This document shows positions 7,882 through 16,854 of a DNA stretch of 64,000 nt, piece after piece. Below the pieces are notes generated by a model. It ran no database searches. It was not told where the DNA came from and was given only the letters and a program-made list of their open reading frames with translations. The stretch covers positions 6,613-70,612 of the forward strand of contig JAUUSE010000004.1 in the NCBI GenBank assembly GCA_030842085.1, read 5' to 3'. The position numbers were made by a program, and so were the translations under genes. Source of the stretch: Timburyella sp030842085 (GTDB lineage: Bacteria; Bacillota; Clostridia; Oscillospirales; Acutalibacteraceae). Position 1 is the first letter of the stretch. Each line of letters opens with the position of its first letter.

Positions 7882-8230
7882 AAACATCATACTGTTTTTA
7901 AGACAGCACTTAAAGTTTTACCCTCTAAAAGCTAAGCAGTGTCAACTGCATACGGCCAATATGATAACTAAAATCAGCATAGCAGCCATTATTCAAAAGC
8001 TATGCTGATTTTTCTGTGCAAAAGCAGCTCGATAAAAACAATCTCTCACTGTGCAGCCGCTCACTGGCATAAAGACATTTCCGGCAGTATATCCGATATA
8101 ATAGCCTTTATAATATTAAAACGGTCTGTGGAATTTTTATATCTGCTGCTTTAAATATCTAACCGAAGGTCAATGCTGAGGTCAAACATGATTAAGGCAA
8201 GGCATCACGTTTAATTATTTGCAGCAAGCA
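7882..8230. other. Convergent intergenic region with terminator
   Basis: 349 nt between two converging genes. Apart from the hairpin at 7970-8013 nothing recognisable is seen. Confidence 0.6.
7970..8013. terminator. Bidirectional terminator between converging genes
   Basis: 14-bp stem AAAATCAGCATAGC/GCTATGCTGATTTT with a 15-nt loop, followed by T5; the complementary strand also ends in a T-rich run, so it can serve the DUF3787-like gene and ligA. Confidence 0.8.
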
Positions 8231-10216
8231 TCATGACAGGCCGCATATTTCTTTAAACTGCTGCTCGTTTATAATCTCAACACCAAGTTCCTGCGCCTTT
8301 TTAAGCTTGCTGCCAGCGCTTTCGCCCGCCAATACATAGTCGGTTTTCTTTGAGACGGACGACGATGCCTTCCCGCCGAGCCTTCGTATTATTTCCGACG
8401 CTTCTTCCCTTGTAAACTCTGTAAGAGTTCCTGTAAGCACAAACGTTTTGCCTAAAAGCAGCTTATCTGTCTCAGATGCTTGCTCAGAATTAAGATTTAA
8501 TCCCGCTTCTCTGAATTTTTCTATCATTGTCCGCGTCTCATCAAGAGCGAAAAACTCAAATGTGTCCTGCGCCATAACGTCGCCAAACCCGTCCAGCGCT
8601 TCAAGCTCCTCCTGAGACGCCGACATTATCCCATCTATTCCGGCAAAATTTTCTGCAAGTATTCTTGCGGCTGCGGCGCCTATGTGCCGTATTCCAAGTC
8701 CAAATATAAAGCGCCATAGCTCGTTGCTTTTTGAGCGCTCTATCGACTGCAGCAGATTTTGCGCAGATTTTTCGCCCATGCGCGGCAGATTTATTATGTC
8801 CTCAGCCTTGAGATGATATATATCTACCGGCGACGATATCAGTCCGTTGTCTATGAAAAGGTGCACTGCGGCCGGACCCATTCCCTCTATATTCATAGCG
8901 CCGCGCGATGCAAAATGTATAAGATGTCGTGCAAGCTGCGCAGGACATGCGGCATTTGTACACCTTATTACAGCTTCGTCCTCTTCTCTAAACGCCCTGG
9001 CGCCGCATGAAGGACAAACTTTTGGCATCTCATAGGGTGCAGAGCCGGACGCGTGGCTTTTTACCGCCACCACCTCCGGTATTATATCCCCGGCTTTGCG
9101 CACTATTACAGTGTCGCCTATTCTTATGTCCTTTTCCTTTATAAAGTCCTCGTTGTGCAGCACCGCCCTCGTCACCGTCGTGCCGGCAAGCATTATTGGC
9201 TCAAAAACCGCCGTCGGTGTAAGCGCTCCGGTTCGGCCGACATTTATTTCTATCTCTTTAAGCACCGTTTCCTTTTCCTCCGGCGGGTATTTATAGGCCA
9301 TAGCCCAGCGCGGGAATTTTGAAGTTGCCCCAATACTTCTGCGCTGGGAAAAATTATTTATATTTATTACCGCACCGTCGGTGCCAAAAGGCAGCTTTCC
9401 GCGCTCGTTGCCTATGCGCTCTATTTCTGCTGAGACTTCCTCAATGCTGCTGCAAACCTTATAAAAAGGAATTATCTTAAAGCCGGCAGATTTGAGATAT
9501 TCAAGGCTTTCACTGTCTGTTTCAAATTCAAGTCCCTCAGACGACAAAATGGAAAATATAAATATATCCAGTCCTCTTGACGCCGTTATTTTCGGGTCCT
9601 TTTGGCGCAGCGCTCCCGATGCGGCATTGCGCGGATTTTTTGGAGGCTTTTCACCCAATTCCTCCTGAATATCCACTAATCTTTCAAAAGAGCTTATAGG
9701 CATGAACACCTCGCCGCGCACCTCTAAAAACGGGGCGTCGGTTTTTATAGACAGCGGGACCGACCTTATAGTGCGTATATTTGCCGTTATATTCTCTCCT
9801 ATACGTCCGTCTCCGCGCGTCGATGCACGGTATAACTGCCCGTTTCTGTACTCTATCGATACTGAAAGTCCGTCAATTTTTGGCTCTACTATATACTCAG
9901 TTTTGCCCAAAGCTTTTTCCATACGCTCGTTAAAGTCGTATATTTCCTCCATACTGAAAGCGTCTTCCAAGCTGAGCATGGCAGTATTATGCGCTACTTT
10001 CTCAAATGTATCCTCTGCACTGCCGCCTACCCGCTGCGTGGGAGAATCAGGTGTTATATACTCGGGGTTCTCCGCCTCCAGCTGCTCGAGTCGGCGCAGC
10101 AGCATATCGAACTCACGGTCGTCTATCTCCGGGTCGTTATCTATATAATATCTTTTATTATGATAATTTATTTCTTTTCTGAGCTGCTCTATCTCAGCCT
10201 GTATTTTTTCCTTCAT
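8231..10216 (-). CDS. ligA: NAD-dependent DNA ligase LigA
   Basis: 661 residues, full family length. Order: Ia domain with YYIDNDPEIDDREFD, adenylation domain with catalytic Lys113 in EPKIDGLSV, OB fold, four-Cys zinc finger (CPSCG and CTNAACP), helix-hairpin-helix repeats, and a C-terminal BRCT domain (LLGKTFVLTGTL). It seals nicks between Okazaki fragments and in repair using NAD+. It usually clusters with pcrA and gatCAB, but stands here without them. A gene for the membrane protein YunB lies upstream on the same strand. Confidence 0.98.
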   Translation of the reverse strand: MKEKIQAEIEQLRKEINYHNKRYYIDNDPEIDDREFDMLLRRLEQLEAENPEYITPDSPTQRVGGSAEDTFEKVAHNTAMLSLEDAFSMEEIYDFNERMEKALGKTEYIVEPKIDGLSVSIEYRNGQLYRASTRGDGRIGENITANIRTIRSVPLSIKTDAPFLEVRGEVFMPISSFERLVDIQEELGEKPPKNPRNAASGALRQKDPKITASRGLDIFIFSILSSEGLEFETDSESLEYLKSAGFKIIPFYKVCSSIEEVSAEIERIGNERGKLPFGTDGAVININNFSQRRSIGATSKFPRWAMAYKYPPEEKETVLKEIEINVGRTGALTPTAVFEPIMLAGTTVTRAVLHNEDFIKEKDIRIGDTVIVRKAGDIIPEVVAVKSHASGSAPYEMPKVCPSCGARAFREEDEAVIRCTNAACPAQLARHLIHFASRGAMNIEGMGPAAVHLFIDNGLISSPVDIYHLKAEDIINLPRMGEKSAQNLLQSIERSKSNELWRFIFGLGIRHIGAAAARILAENFAGIDGIMSASQEELEALDGFGDVMAQDTFEFFALDETRTMIEKFREAGLNLNSEQASETDKLLLGKTFVLTGTLTEFTREEASEIIRRLGGKASSSVSKKTDYVLAGESAGSKLKKAQELGVEIINEQQFKEICGLS

Positions 10217-10312
10217 ATTAACCCTCTTTCACGACATGAGTATGTTATGACTAAATGCTTTATTTTCGCAAGTTGAAATCTACGCATAGGCTGTTTGCTT
10301 TTAATAAATCCG

Positions 10313-10996
10313 TCAGCTTTCTCCACTCTGCCCTGCATATGCGGACTCTTCGGACGTGTTAGATGCACCCGCTGCAATATTCGCATAAACGTTCGGCACG
10401 CTTCCTACAAGTATCGTCTCGGCAATTAAATAGCTTGATGCTATCTCTACAGATGTGCTGTGCCACGATGATACCAAATATACCGTTGTCGTCACTTTCA
10501 GCATAATGCGGTGCAGCGTCTGATTTATTCCCGCGCTTTCAAACACGTTTTCATATGACGTCAGGACTCCTTCGGCAAACTGCAGCTTAAAACTGAGCTT
10601 AGGGCCGCGGCCCATAAGCAAGTCGCTGCCGGTAAAGGTTCCTATCGGCACCTTAAACTCGCTGTATTCGCTGCTCGATAAGTTTTCCATAATCTTATCG
10701 CTTATTTTCGATTTAAGCTGGTTCATTTTTACGGTGTCGGTCTGTATTGCTGATATCTGCGAGCTGTCGTCCTTTTGCAGAGTTACAAGCTCAGAATAAC
10801 TTATTCCGTCCTCCGCAAGGACCGCGTCTACAGCATTGTTAAAGGCTTTCTCTGCTATATTTTGAGCATATACTTCAGATATATTCGAAATAGACGGCCA
10901 CATGCAGCCGTCTATTGCTATAAAAGCAACAGCAATTATGATAATTATTATGAGCAGTTTCTTTATCGGACTGCTTCTGCGTCGCCCCATCTTCAT
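10313..10996 (-). CDS. yunB: Sporulation protein YunB
   Basis: 227 residues. A basic N-terminus (MGRRRSSPIKK) is followed by a single membrane segment at about 14-32, then an extracytoplasmic domain with the YunB pattern (AFNNAVDAVLAEDGISY, VPIGTFTGSDLLMGRGPKLSF, AEGVLTSYENVFESAGINQTLHRI). YunB is a sigma-E-controlled protein needed for full sporulation in Bacillus; its molecular role is unknown. AAGGGG precedes the ATG by 9-10 nt. The last 20 residues are a Ser/Ala-rich tail not typical of the family. Confidence 0.85.
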   Translation of the reverse strand: MKMGRRRSSPIKKLLIIIIIIAVAFIAIDGCMWPSISNISEVYAQNIAEKAFNNAVDAVLAEDGISYSELVTLQKDDSSQISAIQTDTVKMNQLKSKISDKIMENLSSSEYSEFKVPIGTFTGSDLLMGRGPKLSFKLQFAEGVLTSYENVFESAGINQTLHRIMLKVTTTVYLVSSWHSTSVEIASSYLIAETILVGSVPNVYANIAAGASNTSEESAYAGQSGES

Positions 10997-11361
10997 AAAA
11001 TTTGCCCCTTTGAAAATATACTTTTACTCTATTACCAGTATATACAAAGGAGCTTTTTTGGTGAAAAAATGGCTCTTTTAACGTCCTAATTTTAATTTTT
11101 ATGCTATTTTTTATTTTCCAGCTGATTTTAATGCTATGCTGCGGCCGACCATTTTAATTAATCGTTCGTTATATGCCCACCGGCACCAACAGCCGCATAT
11201 CATTCGGCAAGCAGTATATCGTCGGAAAGAGGCTGTGCTGCATTGGGCGCCCAAACGCTTCCAAACAGCGGCCGCCCCGACGATGCGGCAAGCTGCCTGC
11301 TGTCGGCTTCAAGAGTAAAGGCAATTACTCATCCGTATGGAAGCGGCAAATGGCTTAAGCG
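10997..11361. other. Intergenic, GC-rich patch
   Basis: 365 nt without a credible gene. 11125-11350 is markedly GC-rich and carries GCTATGCTGCGGCCGAC and AAGCGGCAAATGGC, which recur in variant form near 12113 and near 30750-30835; this may be a decayed dispersed repeat. Confidence 0.35.
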
Positions 11362-12006
11362 CTACTCCGCCGGCTGCGCGTCAAGCTTCCAGCTTTCGGT
11401 ATTCACTATTGTCGCCGCCATCATGGTGCCGTCATTGAATATGAATGTCACTCTATTTGTGCCGTATGTATACACCAATATCCGATAATTTTCAAGTACG
11501 GGACCAAGCATGAAAAACACATCGCTCTTCTCCGGCTGGCCGCTGCGCTCCGGCTGTCCGAGATGTGCTATTACATCATCCTCCGTCGCCACATAAAGCG
11601 GAAAACCATACGGCTCGCTGTAGCTGACTATGGCCGATATAACCTCATTTGAATCCGGAAGATAACAATACAGCTCGTTTACGGCGTTAAGCTCTATATG
11701 ACTGCTGAACTCATTCTCTGTAAGTGTTATCTCACCGTGGCCGTCGTCCGCGCTCGATTCTGTGCTGCTCGCAGCGTTTTCATAATATGCCCTTACCGCG
11801 TCCGCATTGTCGCCTAATTTTATCTCAAGCGGATACATCTGTCCGGCTGTTGCGTATTCGCTCACATTTACCGGCGTAAACGATAAGTCCGGCTGCGACA
11901 CAAACGGCGCTTCAGACGATACCGTACCGCTGCTGCCGTCACCGCATGATGTCAGCAGTCCAACAACCATAAATAATGACATAAACAAAGCTGTCAGTTT
12001 TTTCAT
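11362..12006 (-). CDS. Predicted lipoprotein of unknown function
   Basis: 214 residues. The signal peptide ends in lipobox LLTSC (Cys21), so it should be lipid-anchored on the outer face of the membrane. The mature part has an acidic Ser-rich linker and then a domain with DNADAVRAYYENA and a strand-rich C-terminus (RILVYTYGTNRVTFIFNDG). No family recognised. A G-rich segment (GGAGGATTAG) ends 5 nt before the ATG and provides a strong SD. Confidence 0.8.
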   Translation of the reverse strand: MKKLTALFMSLFMVVGLLTSCGDGSSGTVSSEAPFVSQPDLSFTPVNVSEYATAGQMYPLEIKLGDNADAVRAYYENAASSTESSADDGHGEITLTENEFSSHIELNAVNELYCYLPDSNEVISAIVSYSEPYGFPLYVATEDDVIAHLGQPERSGQPEKSDVFFMLGPVLENYRILVYTYGTNRVTFIFNDGTMMAATIVNTESWKLDAQPAE

Positions 12007-12569
12007 TTACTAATCCTCCAATATATCGATGATTTTGTGCAAATCGTTTATTCAACTATATCAGCCGCGCCGCTCACAGCAGGCGATACGCTTATAGAAG
12101 CGTGCCATTGCTATGCTGACGGCCGACTTTAGACTGTACCGGCTTCAATCAGTAGTTTGTCCATGTATAACAGAGTTTCTCCGACCAAATCCGCATCGTA
12201 AAAAGGCGCTGCCGCTTTCATTGTCGCCGAATACGGTGATGGGCTCTTATTATGCTAAGCCCCACAAGCCGGCTTCAAAGGCGCCCAAATGCTTAGCTTC
12301 CGTTTTCTGCCAGAGATGCTGCCTACTCACCGCTATGTGATAAATATAATCTCTTCTGCCGTCATCTTTTTCAATGACCGCTCCGATGATTTTCCAATTT
12401 CTCCGCTGCAAAGCAGGTTTGGAGATTTCTTTTTAATTTTTCTCTGCCGTTTTTGAAATAGTCGGCATTCTTTAGTCAAATGCCGGCGTACAGGCGCCAT
12501 AACGAGTAAACATTGTTGCCGTTTTTGTACATGTTCTTGTCTTCATTTTTCGCCGTGCATAATTACGAT
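12007..12569. other. Intergenic region with possible decayed sequence
   Basis: 563 nt. Several short open frames (such as ITVFGDNESGSAFLRCGF on the minus strand) are interrupted by stops and have no SD. GCTATGCTGACGGCCGAC at 12112 resembles the motif near 11134. Nothing definite can be named. Confidence 0.35.
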
Positions 12570-14018
12570 TTATGAATTGCTGTCCAGCAAATCCTTGCGC
12601 AGCTGCCAGAGGTCCTGTGATAAATCGACATAATAATTGTGCGGGTTTTCCAGCCTCAGCACCTCGTCCCAAAGAGTCGATACCTGCCGCTCGCAATATG
12701 CTTTTATGGACTGCACCGACGGACATTTATATACTAATTTGCCGTTTTTATAAATCTGCTTATGCAGCGGCCGCGCTATGAAATCCGTAATAGTCTTACG
12801 CTTCCAAGTATATTCCGGGTCAAATATCTCATATGGTGCATTCTCATCTATATTTTCGCCGTGCAGTGTTACAACATCGGCGATTGCTTTGCCGCTCGTT
12901 TTGTCAAACAGTCTGTGCACCTGCTTAAAGCCGGGAATAGTAAGCTTGGTTATGTTCTCGCTTATCTTTATCTTCGGTATTATCTTACCGTCCTTTTCAA
13001 TACCGGCAAGCTTATATACGCCGCCGAATACAGAATCCGACGATGCCGTTATGAGTCGCTCGCCGACGCCGAAAGAGTCTATTTTACCGCCCTGTATTAT
13101 TACCTCTCTGATTATATTTTCATCAAGCGAGTTTGTGGCGATAATTCCGCAGTCTGGGAAGCCTGCTTCATCAAGCATTTTGCGCGCGCGCTTTGACAGA
13201 TACGTTATATCGCCGCTGTCTATGCGTATGCTCTGCGGCCTAAATCCGCGCGGAATTATTTCTTCATTAAACACCTTTATGGCATTGGGTACTCCGGATT
13301 TAAGCACATTATAAGTGTCAACAAGCAGCGAGCAATTTTCCGGATATGTCCTCGCATATGCTCTAAAAGCATCCAGCTCGCTGTCAAACATCTGTACCCA
13401 GCTGTGCGCCATGGTCCCAACCGCCGGTATGCCGTAAAGCTTTTCAGCAAGCGTTAACGACGAGCCAATGCATCCGCCGATATATGCTGCACGGGCGCCG
13501 TAGAGGGCAGCCGACAGGCCGTGTGCACGCCGCGCACCAAACTCCATCACCGTGCGGCCCTGTGCCGCCCTTACTATTCTGTTCGCTTTAGTCGCTATAA
13601 GAGACTGGTGATTTATTATCATAAGAAGCGCAGTTTCTATCAGCTGAGCCTGTATAATTGGGCCGCGCACTATTATCACCGGCTCTTTCGGAAAGATTGG
13701 CGTACCTTCCTCAACTGCAAAAATATCACATTCAAATTTAAAGTTTTTGAGATACGAAAGAAAGCCCTCTGAATATATGCCTTTTGAGCGTAAAAACTCT
13801 ATATCCTCATCAGTAAATTTTAGGCCCTCTATAAACTCTATAAGCTGCTGTAGTCCCGCCATTATGGCAAAGCCGCCGCCGTCCGGCACCCGGCGAAAAA
13901 ACATGTCAAAATATGCTACGGTATCCGACATATGATTGTTAAAATATCCGCCGCTCATGGTTATTTCATAATAGTCCGCTGCCAATGCCAGCGCCGCTTC
14001 ATTATCAATCAAAGACAT
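12570..14018 (-). CDS. pncB: Nicotinate phosphoribosyltransferase
   Basis: 482 residues. Converts nicotinate and PRPP to nicotinate mononucleotide (NAD salvage, Preiss-Handler route). Family motifs: N-terminal TDYYxxTM-like block (ADYYEITMSGGYF), catalytic-His region EFGARRAHG, PRPP/phosphate-binding IRIDSGDITYLS, and the ATNSLDE block. Start set at ATG 14018 since GAAGGTG is 5 nt upstream; a GTG two codons earlier is less well placed. Monocistronic; no transporter or NiaR gene next to it. Confidence 0.96.
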   Translation of the reverse strand: MSLIDNEAALALAADYYEITMSGGYFNNHMSDTVAYFDMFFRRVPDGGGFAIMAGLQQLIEFIEGLKFTDEDIEFLRSKGIYSEGFLSYLKNFKFECDIFAVEEGTPIFPKEPVIIVRGPIIQAQLIETALLMIINHQSLIATKANRIVRAAQGRTVMEFGARRAHGLSAALYGARAAYIGGCIGSSLTLAEKLYGIPAVGTMAHSWVQMFDSELDAFRAYARTYPENCSLLVDTYNVLKSGVPNAIKVFNEEIIPRGFRPQSIRIDSGDITYLSKRARKMLDEAGFPDCGIIATNSLDENIIREVIIQGGKIDSFGVGERLITASSDSVFGGVYKLAGIEKDGKIIPKIKISENITKLTIPGFKQVHRLFDKTSGKAIADVVTLHGENIDENAPYEIFDPEYTWKRKTITDFIARPLHKQIYKNGKLVYKCPSVQSIKAYCERQVSTLWDEVLRLENPHNYYVDLSQDLWQLRKDLLDSNS

Positions 14019-14368
14019 ATGCACACCTTCACTGCTTCATTTATTTTTTTATCTTTATTCAATTATAGTTTAACAATTTTTCCCGTATTTTTCAACCTAT
14101 TTTAAAGATGCACTCGCCTCATCGTATTACATCTCAAACAAAGCAAAATGATTATATGGTACTATTTTCATCTGCCGCAGCATATACTTTAATGCTTGTA
14201 AGGGCTTGTCTACTCCGATATGCTTTACTATCGATATTAAATATGTATGTCCCAAATTTGGTACTCTAAAGGACTTGCCGAACAAATTTTCGTTGACAAG
14301 GCTTTTTGGATATTGTACAATATACTTGCAAAATAAAACAAATGTTCTTTTTGACTTGGAGGTTTAAA
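14019..14368. other. Divergent intergenic region
   Basis: About 350 nt between pncB and the next plus-strand gene. It contains the promoter at 14293-14321; a TATAAT at 14060-14065 on the minus strand may belong to pncB but lacks a good -35. No riboswitch recognised. Confidence 0.5.
14293..14321 (+). promoter_or_regulatory. Sigma-A promoter of the 74-residue protein gene
   Basis: TTGACA, 17-bp spacer, TACAAT; predicted start about 14328, 40 nt before the ATG. Confidence 0.75.
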
Positions 14369-14593
14369 ATGTCTGGTAATTTTATAATATTAACAATTTT
14401 TGAGGTAATAATAGCCGCAGCGCTTATAATAGGACTTTTTAACGAAAGAAAGCTTGCAGATTTTGAAGAAATGATGTTTAAAAGAATAAAGCATTTCTTT
14501 TGCAAAGATAAAGGGAAAAACGCGCCAAAAAAAATAAGCAGCTGCCGCAGGATTAAGACGCCGTCGGGACATTCGCGCAGACGGTGCGCGTGA
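14369..14593 (+). CDS. Small single-pass membrane protein
   Basis: 74 residues. An N-terminal hydrophobic segment (FIILTIFEVIIAAALIIGLF, about 4-23) is followed by a basic, Lys/Arg-rich cytoplasmic tail with Cys and His. TTGGAGG sits 7 nt before this ATG and a consensus promoter lies upstream, which decides against a longer reading frame starting at 14306. A single anchor with a basic tail suggests an envelope-associated small protein; no family is recognised. Confidence 0.65.
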   Translation: MSGNFIILTIFEVIIAAALIIGLFNERKLADFEEMMFKRIKHFFCKDKGKNAPKKISSCRRIKTPSGHSRRRCA

Positions 14594-14724
14594 GAAAGAT
14601 AAGGTATCATCTATATAAGTGTATCTTATATAATATATTATTATTTACACAGAACTATAGATGTAAAATGTGTTTAGAAGCATACTTCTAATCGAATTTG
14701 TAAAGAAGAAAGGATATAAAACAT

Positions 14725-15423
14725 ATGTATATGGAACATTTTGGAGTAAGGTTAATTAAAAAAAAATATTCGTTTTATTTAAAAAGAGATGAGTTTGCCT
14801 TAATTAACACAAAACCTTCTCTTCCCGTATTTGAAAATTTAATTAAGAGAAATGCATACACTGACGACAAACATACTGAATACACAAAAGAATGGTGTGA
14901 ACAATATAGAGAATTATGTTTGCAAAATTTTGATTTAAATATAAAATACTTTAATCAATTAAACTATTCTGATTTTGACAATGCTGTTGCGACTTTTTTA
15001 AAAAATAACAGTGAATTCTGTAAAGTTAATAATTTATTTGACTTCAATGGTGTATGCGGATATTATATTATGGTTCTTGACAAATATAAGCAGGCTTATA
15101 TAGGCAGGAGCAATAATATAAAAGCACGAATTCAAGCACATTGGACAAATACTAAAGCTTTTGACCGCACCTTACTTCCCATGTATGCAGTAAACACCTC
15201 TGCTTTCTCAATCGACTTCTTTAGAGCATTGGATACAACAAGAATATATGCATGGAAAATAGATTTGCCTGATAATGATTTATTCTATGATGTTTCCTTT
15301 TATGATATAGAAAAGGAATTAATTGAAGATTTTCCAAAGCAATTTCTTACTAACCGCATTGGCGGAGGCTTGCCAACTCCATTAGAAGCAATTGCCACAA
15401 TGAATAAACGCAATTTGACTTGA
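14725..15423 (+). CDS. GIY-YIG domain protein
   Basis: 232 residues. A GIY-YIG-type nuclease core occurs at about 112-140: GYYIMVLD then AYIGRSNNIKARIQAHW, keeping the two Tyr motifs and the catalytic Arg. The N-terminal 100 residues are Lys/Asn/Tyr-rich and unrecognised; the C-terminal part lacks the zinc finger or helix-turn-helix of homing endonucleases. AAAGGAT precedes the ATG. The gene is much more AT-rich than its neighbours and is closed by a strong terminator, so it looks like a recently acquired solitary gene. Homing, phage-related or defence nuclease roles are all possible. Confidence 0.7.
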   Translation: MYMEHFGVRLIKKKYSFYLKRDEFALINTKPSLPVFENLIKRNAYTDDKHTEYTKEWCEQYRELCLQNFDLNIKYFNQLNYSDFDNAVATFLKNNSEFCKVNNLFDFNGVCGYYIMVLDKYKQAYIGRSNNIKARIQAHWTNTKAFDRTLLPMYAVNTSAFSIDFFRALDTTRIYAWKIDLPDNDLFYDVSFYDIEKELIEDFPKQFLTNRIGGGLPTPLEAIATMNKRNLT

Positions 15424-15490
15424 GCATAACCCTTTTAAGCCAACCTTATTTTAAATATAAACGTCTGACGTTTATTACTGTATCTCTCCC

Positions 15491-15537
15491 AATTTTAAAA
15501 CCGTTCTCTTAACAAGTAAGAGAACGGTTTTAAAATT
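15491..15537. terminator. Strong bidirectional terminator
   Basis: A 21-bp perfect stem (15491-15511 with 15517-15537) and 5-nt loop; arms begin AATTTTAAAACC so both strands end in a T-rich run. It separates the GIY-YIG gene from the converging oxidoreductase operon. Confidence 0.9.
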
Positions 15538-15557
15538 GCATCTATTAACATTATCTG

Positions 15558-16088
15558 CTATAAATTTTCACCTATGCCTATGGCCTTTAAATTGTACTCT
15601 ATCAAATGCTGCTTTGATTTCGGCACACATGCTTCAACAGCGCCCTTAAGCGCCTGATTGGAGCAAAACGCCGACTCTTTAAACAGCTTGCCGAGCATTA
15701 TCATATTTGCAAGGCCGTTAAGCTCGTTTTCCTCCGCCAACTCGGTTGCCGGGACGTAAAAAGCCTTAACGTCATTGCGCGAGACTTTCTCGTCTATAAG
15801 CGAACTGTCAATTATGACAATGCCGTCCTGTTCAACAGAATCTATAAATCTCTCAAATGACGGACGGTTCATAGCCAAAAACACATTCGGCTTTACCACA
15901 AGCGGAGAGCCTATCGGCTCGTCGGATATACACACGCTGCAGTTTGCTGTGCCGCCTCTCATCTCCGGTCCGTAGGACGGGAGCCACGACACTTCTTTTT
16001 CATCTGCAAGGCCTGCCCCGGCTATTTCCTTGCCCATAAATAGTATACCCTGACCGCCGAAACCTGCTATTTTTATCTTATATTCCAC
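15558..16088 (-). CDS. 2-oxoacid:ferredoxin oxidoreductase, gamma subunit
   Basis: 176 residues. Begins with the gamma-domain signature KIKIAGFGGQGILFMGKEIA and contains SWLPSYGPEMRGGTANCSVCIS, typical of KorC/VorC-type subunits. Completes a four-subunit enzyme that decarboxylates a 2-oxoacid with CoA and reduced ferredoxin as products. Last gene of the delta-alpha-beta-gamma operon, starting 15 nt after the beta subunit stop, and followed by the 15491-15537 terminator. Confidence 0.93.
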   Translation of the reverse strand: MEYKIKIAGFGGQGILFMGKEIAGAGLADEKEVSWLPSYGPEMRGGTANCSVCISDEPIGSPLVVKPNVFLAMNRPSFERFIDSVEQDGIVIIDSSLIDEKVSRNDVKAFYVPATELAEENELNGLANMIMLGKLFKESAFCSNQALKGAVEACVPKSKQHLIEYNLKAIGIGENL

Positions 16089-16103
16089 GCTGTCCGCCCC
16101 CCT

Positions 16104-16850
16104 CTACTGCTTATCGCCGATATCCTTATAAACCCCAAGCGGGTAATAAGGTATCATGTTGTCGCGCAGCCACTGCATCGCCTCAACCGGAGAAAGTCCC
16201 CAGTTGGTCGGGCAGGTGGACAGCACCTCTACTATTGAAAATCCCTTTTTCTCTATCTGGTTCTTAAATGCCTTGACTATGGCCTTACGCGCCTCTTTTA
16301 TATGTGGTACGCTGTCCACCGATACGCGCTGTGCCAGCGCCACGCCGTCTAATGTGGACAGCATTTCGCACACCCTTATCGGGTTGCCAGAGTAGGATAC
16401 ATCTCTGCCATAGGGGGTAGTCTGCGTTACCTGACCCGGCAGAGTAGTCGGTGCCATCTGTCCGCCTGTCATGCCGTATATGGCGTTGTTTATAAATATT
16501 ACCGTTATGTTTTCGCCACGGGTAGCGGAATGCACCGTCTCCGCCGTGCCTATCGCCGCCAAGTCGCCGTCTCCCTGATATGTAAACACAACATTGTCCG
16601 GATGCGCTCTCTTAACGCCCGTCGCCACCGCCGGAGCACGGCCGTGCGGCGCTTGTATCATATCGCATTCAAAATAGTTATAGGACATTACCGAGCATCC
16701 CACCGACGCTATGCCTACCGTGCGTCCCTCTACTCCAAGCTCGTCTATCGCCTCAGCCACAAGGCGGTGGACTATGCCGTGCGTGCAGCCCGGGCAGTAA
16801 TGCGTATCCACATCGCACAGCGCTTTTGGCTTTTCAAATACTACAGACAT
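16104..16850 (-). CDS. 2-oxoacid:ferredoxin oxidoreductase, beta (TPP-binding) subunit
   Basis: 248 residues. Thiamine diphosphate/Mg site GDGD (93-96) followed by NNAIYGMTGGQ; CPGCTHG near the N-terminus gives part of the iron-sulfur/cofactor contact. ASVGCSVM and the HGRAPAVATG block are typical of KorB/VorB-class beta subunits. Neighbours supply alpha, gamma and ferredoxin subunits. Substrate (2-oxoglutarate, branched-chain or other 2-oxoacid) cannot be fixed from sequence alone. Confidence 0.94.
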   Translation of the reverse strand: MSVVFEKPKALCDVDTHYCPGCTHGIVHRLVAEAIDELGVEGRTVGIASVGCSVMSYNYFECDMIQAPHGRAPAVATGVKRAHPDNVVFTYQGDGDLAAIGTAETVHSATRGENITVIFINNAIYGMTGGQMAPTTLPGQVTQTTPYGRDVSYSGNPIRVCEMLSTLDGVALAQRVSVDSVPHIKEARKAIVKAFKNQIEKKGFSIVEVLSTCPTNWGLSPVEAMQWLRDNMIPYYPLGVYKDIGDKQ

Positions 16851-16854
16851 GCTA

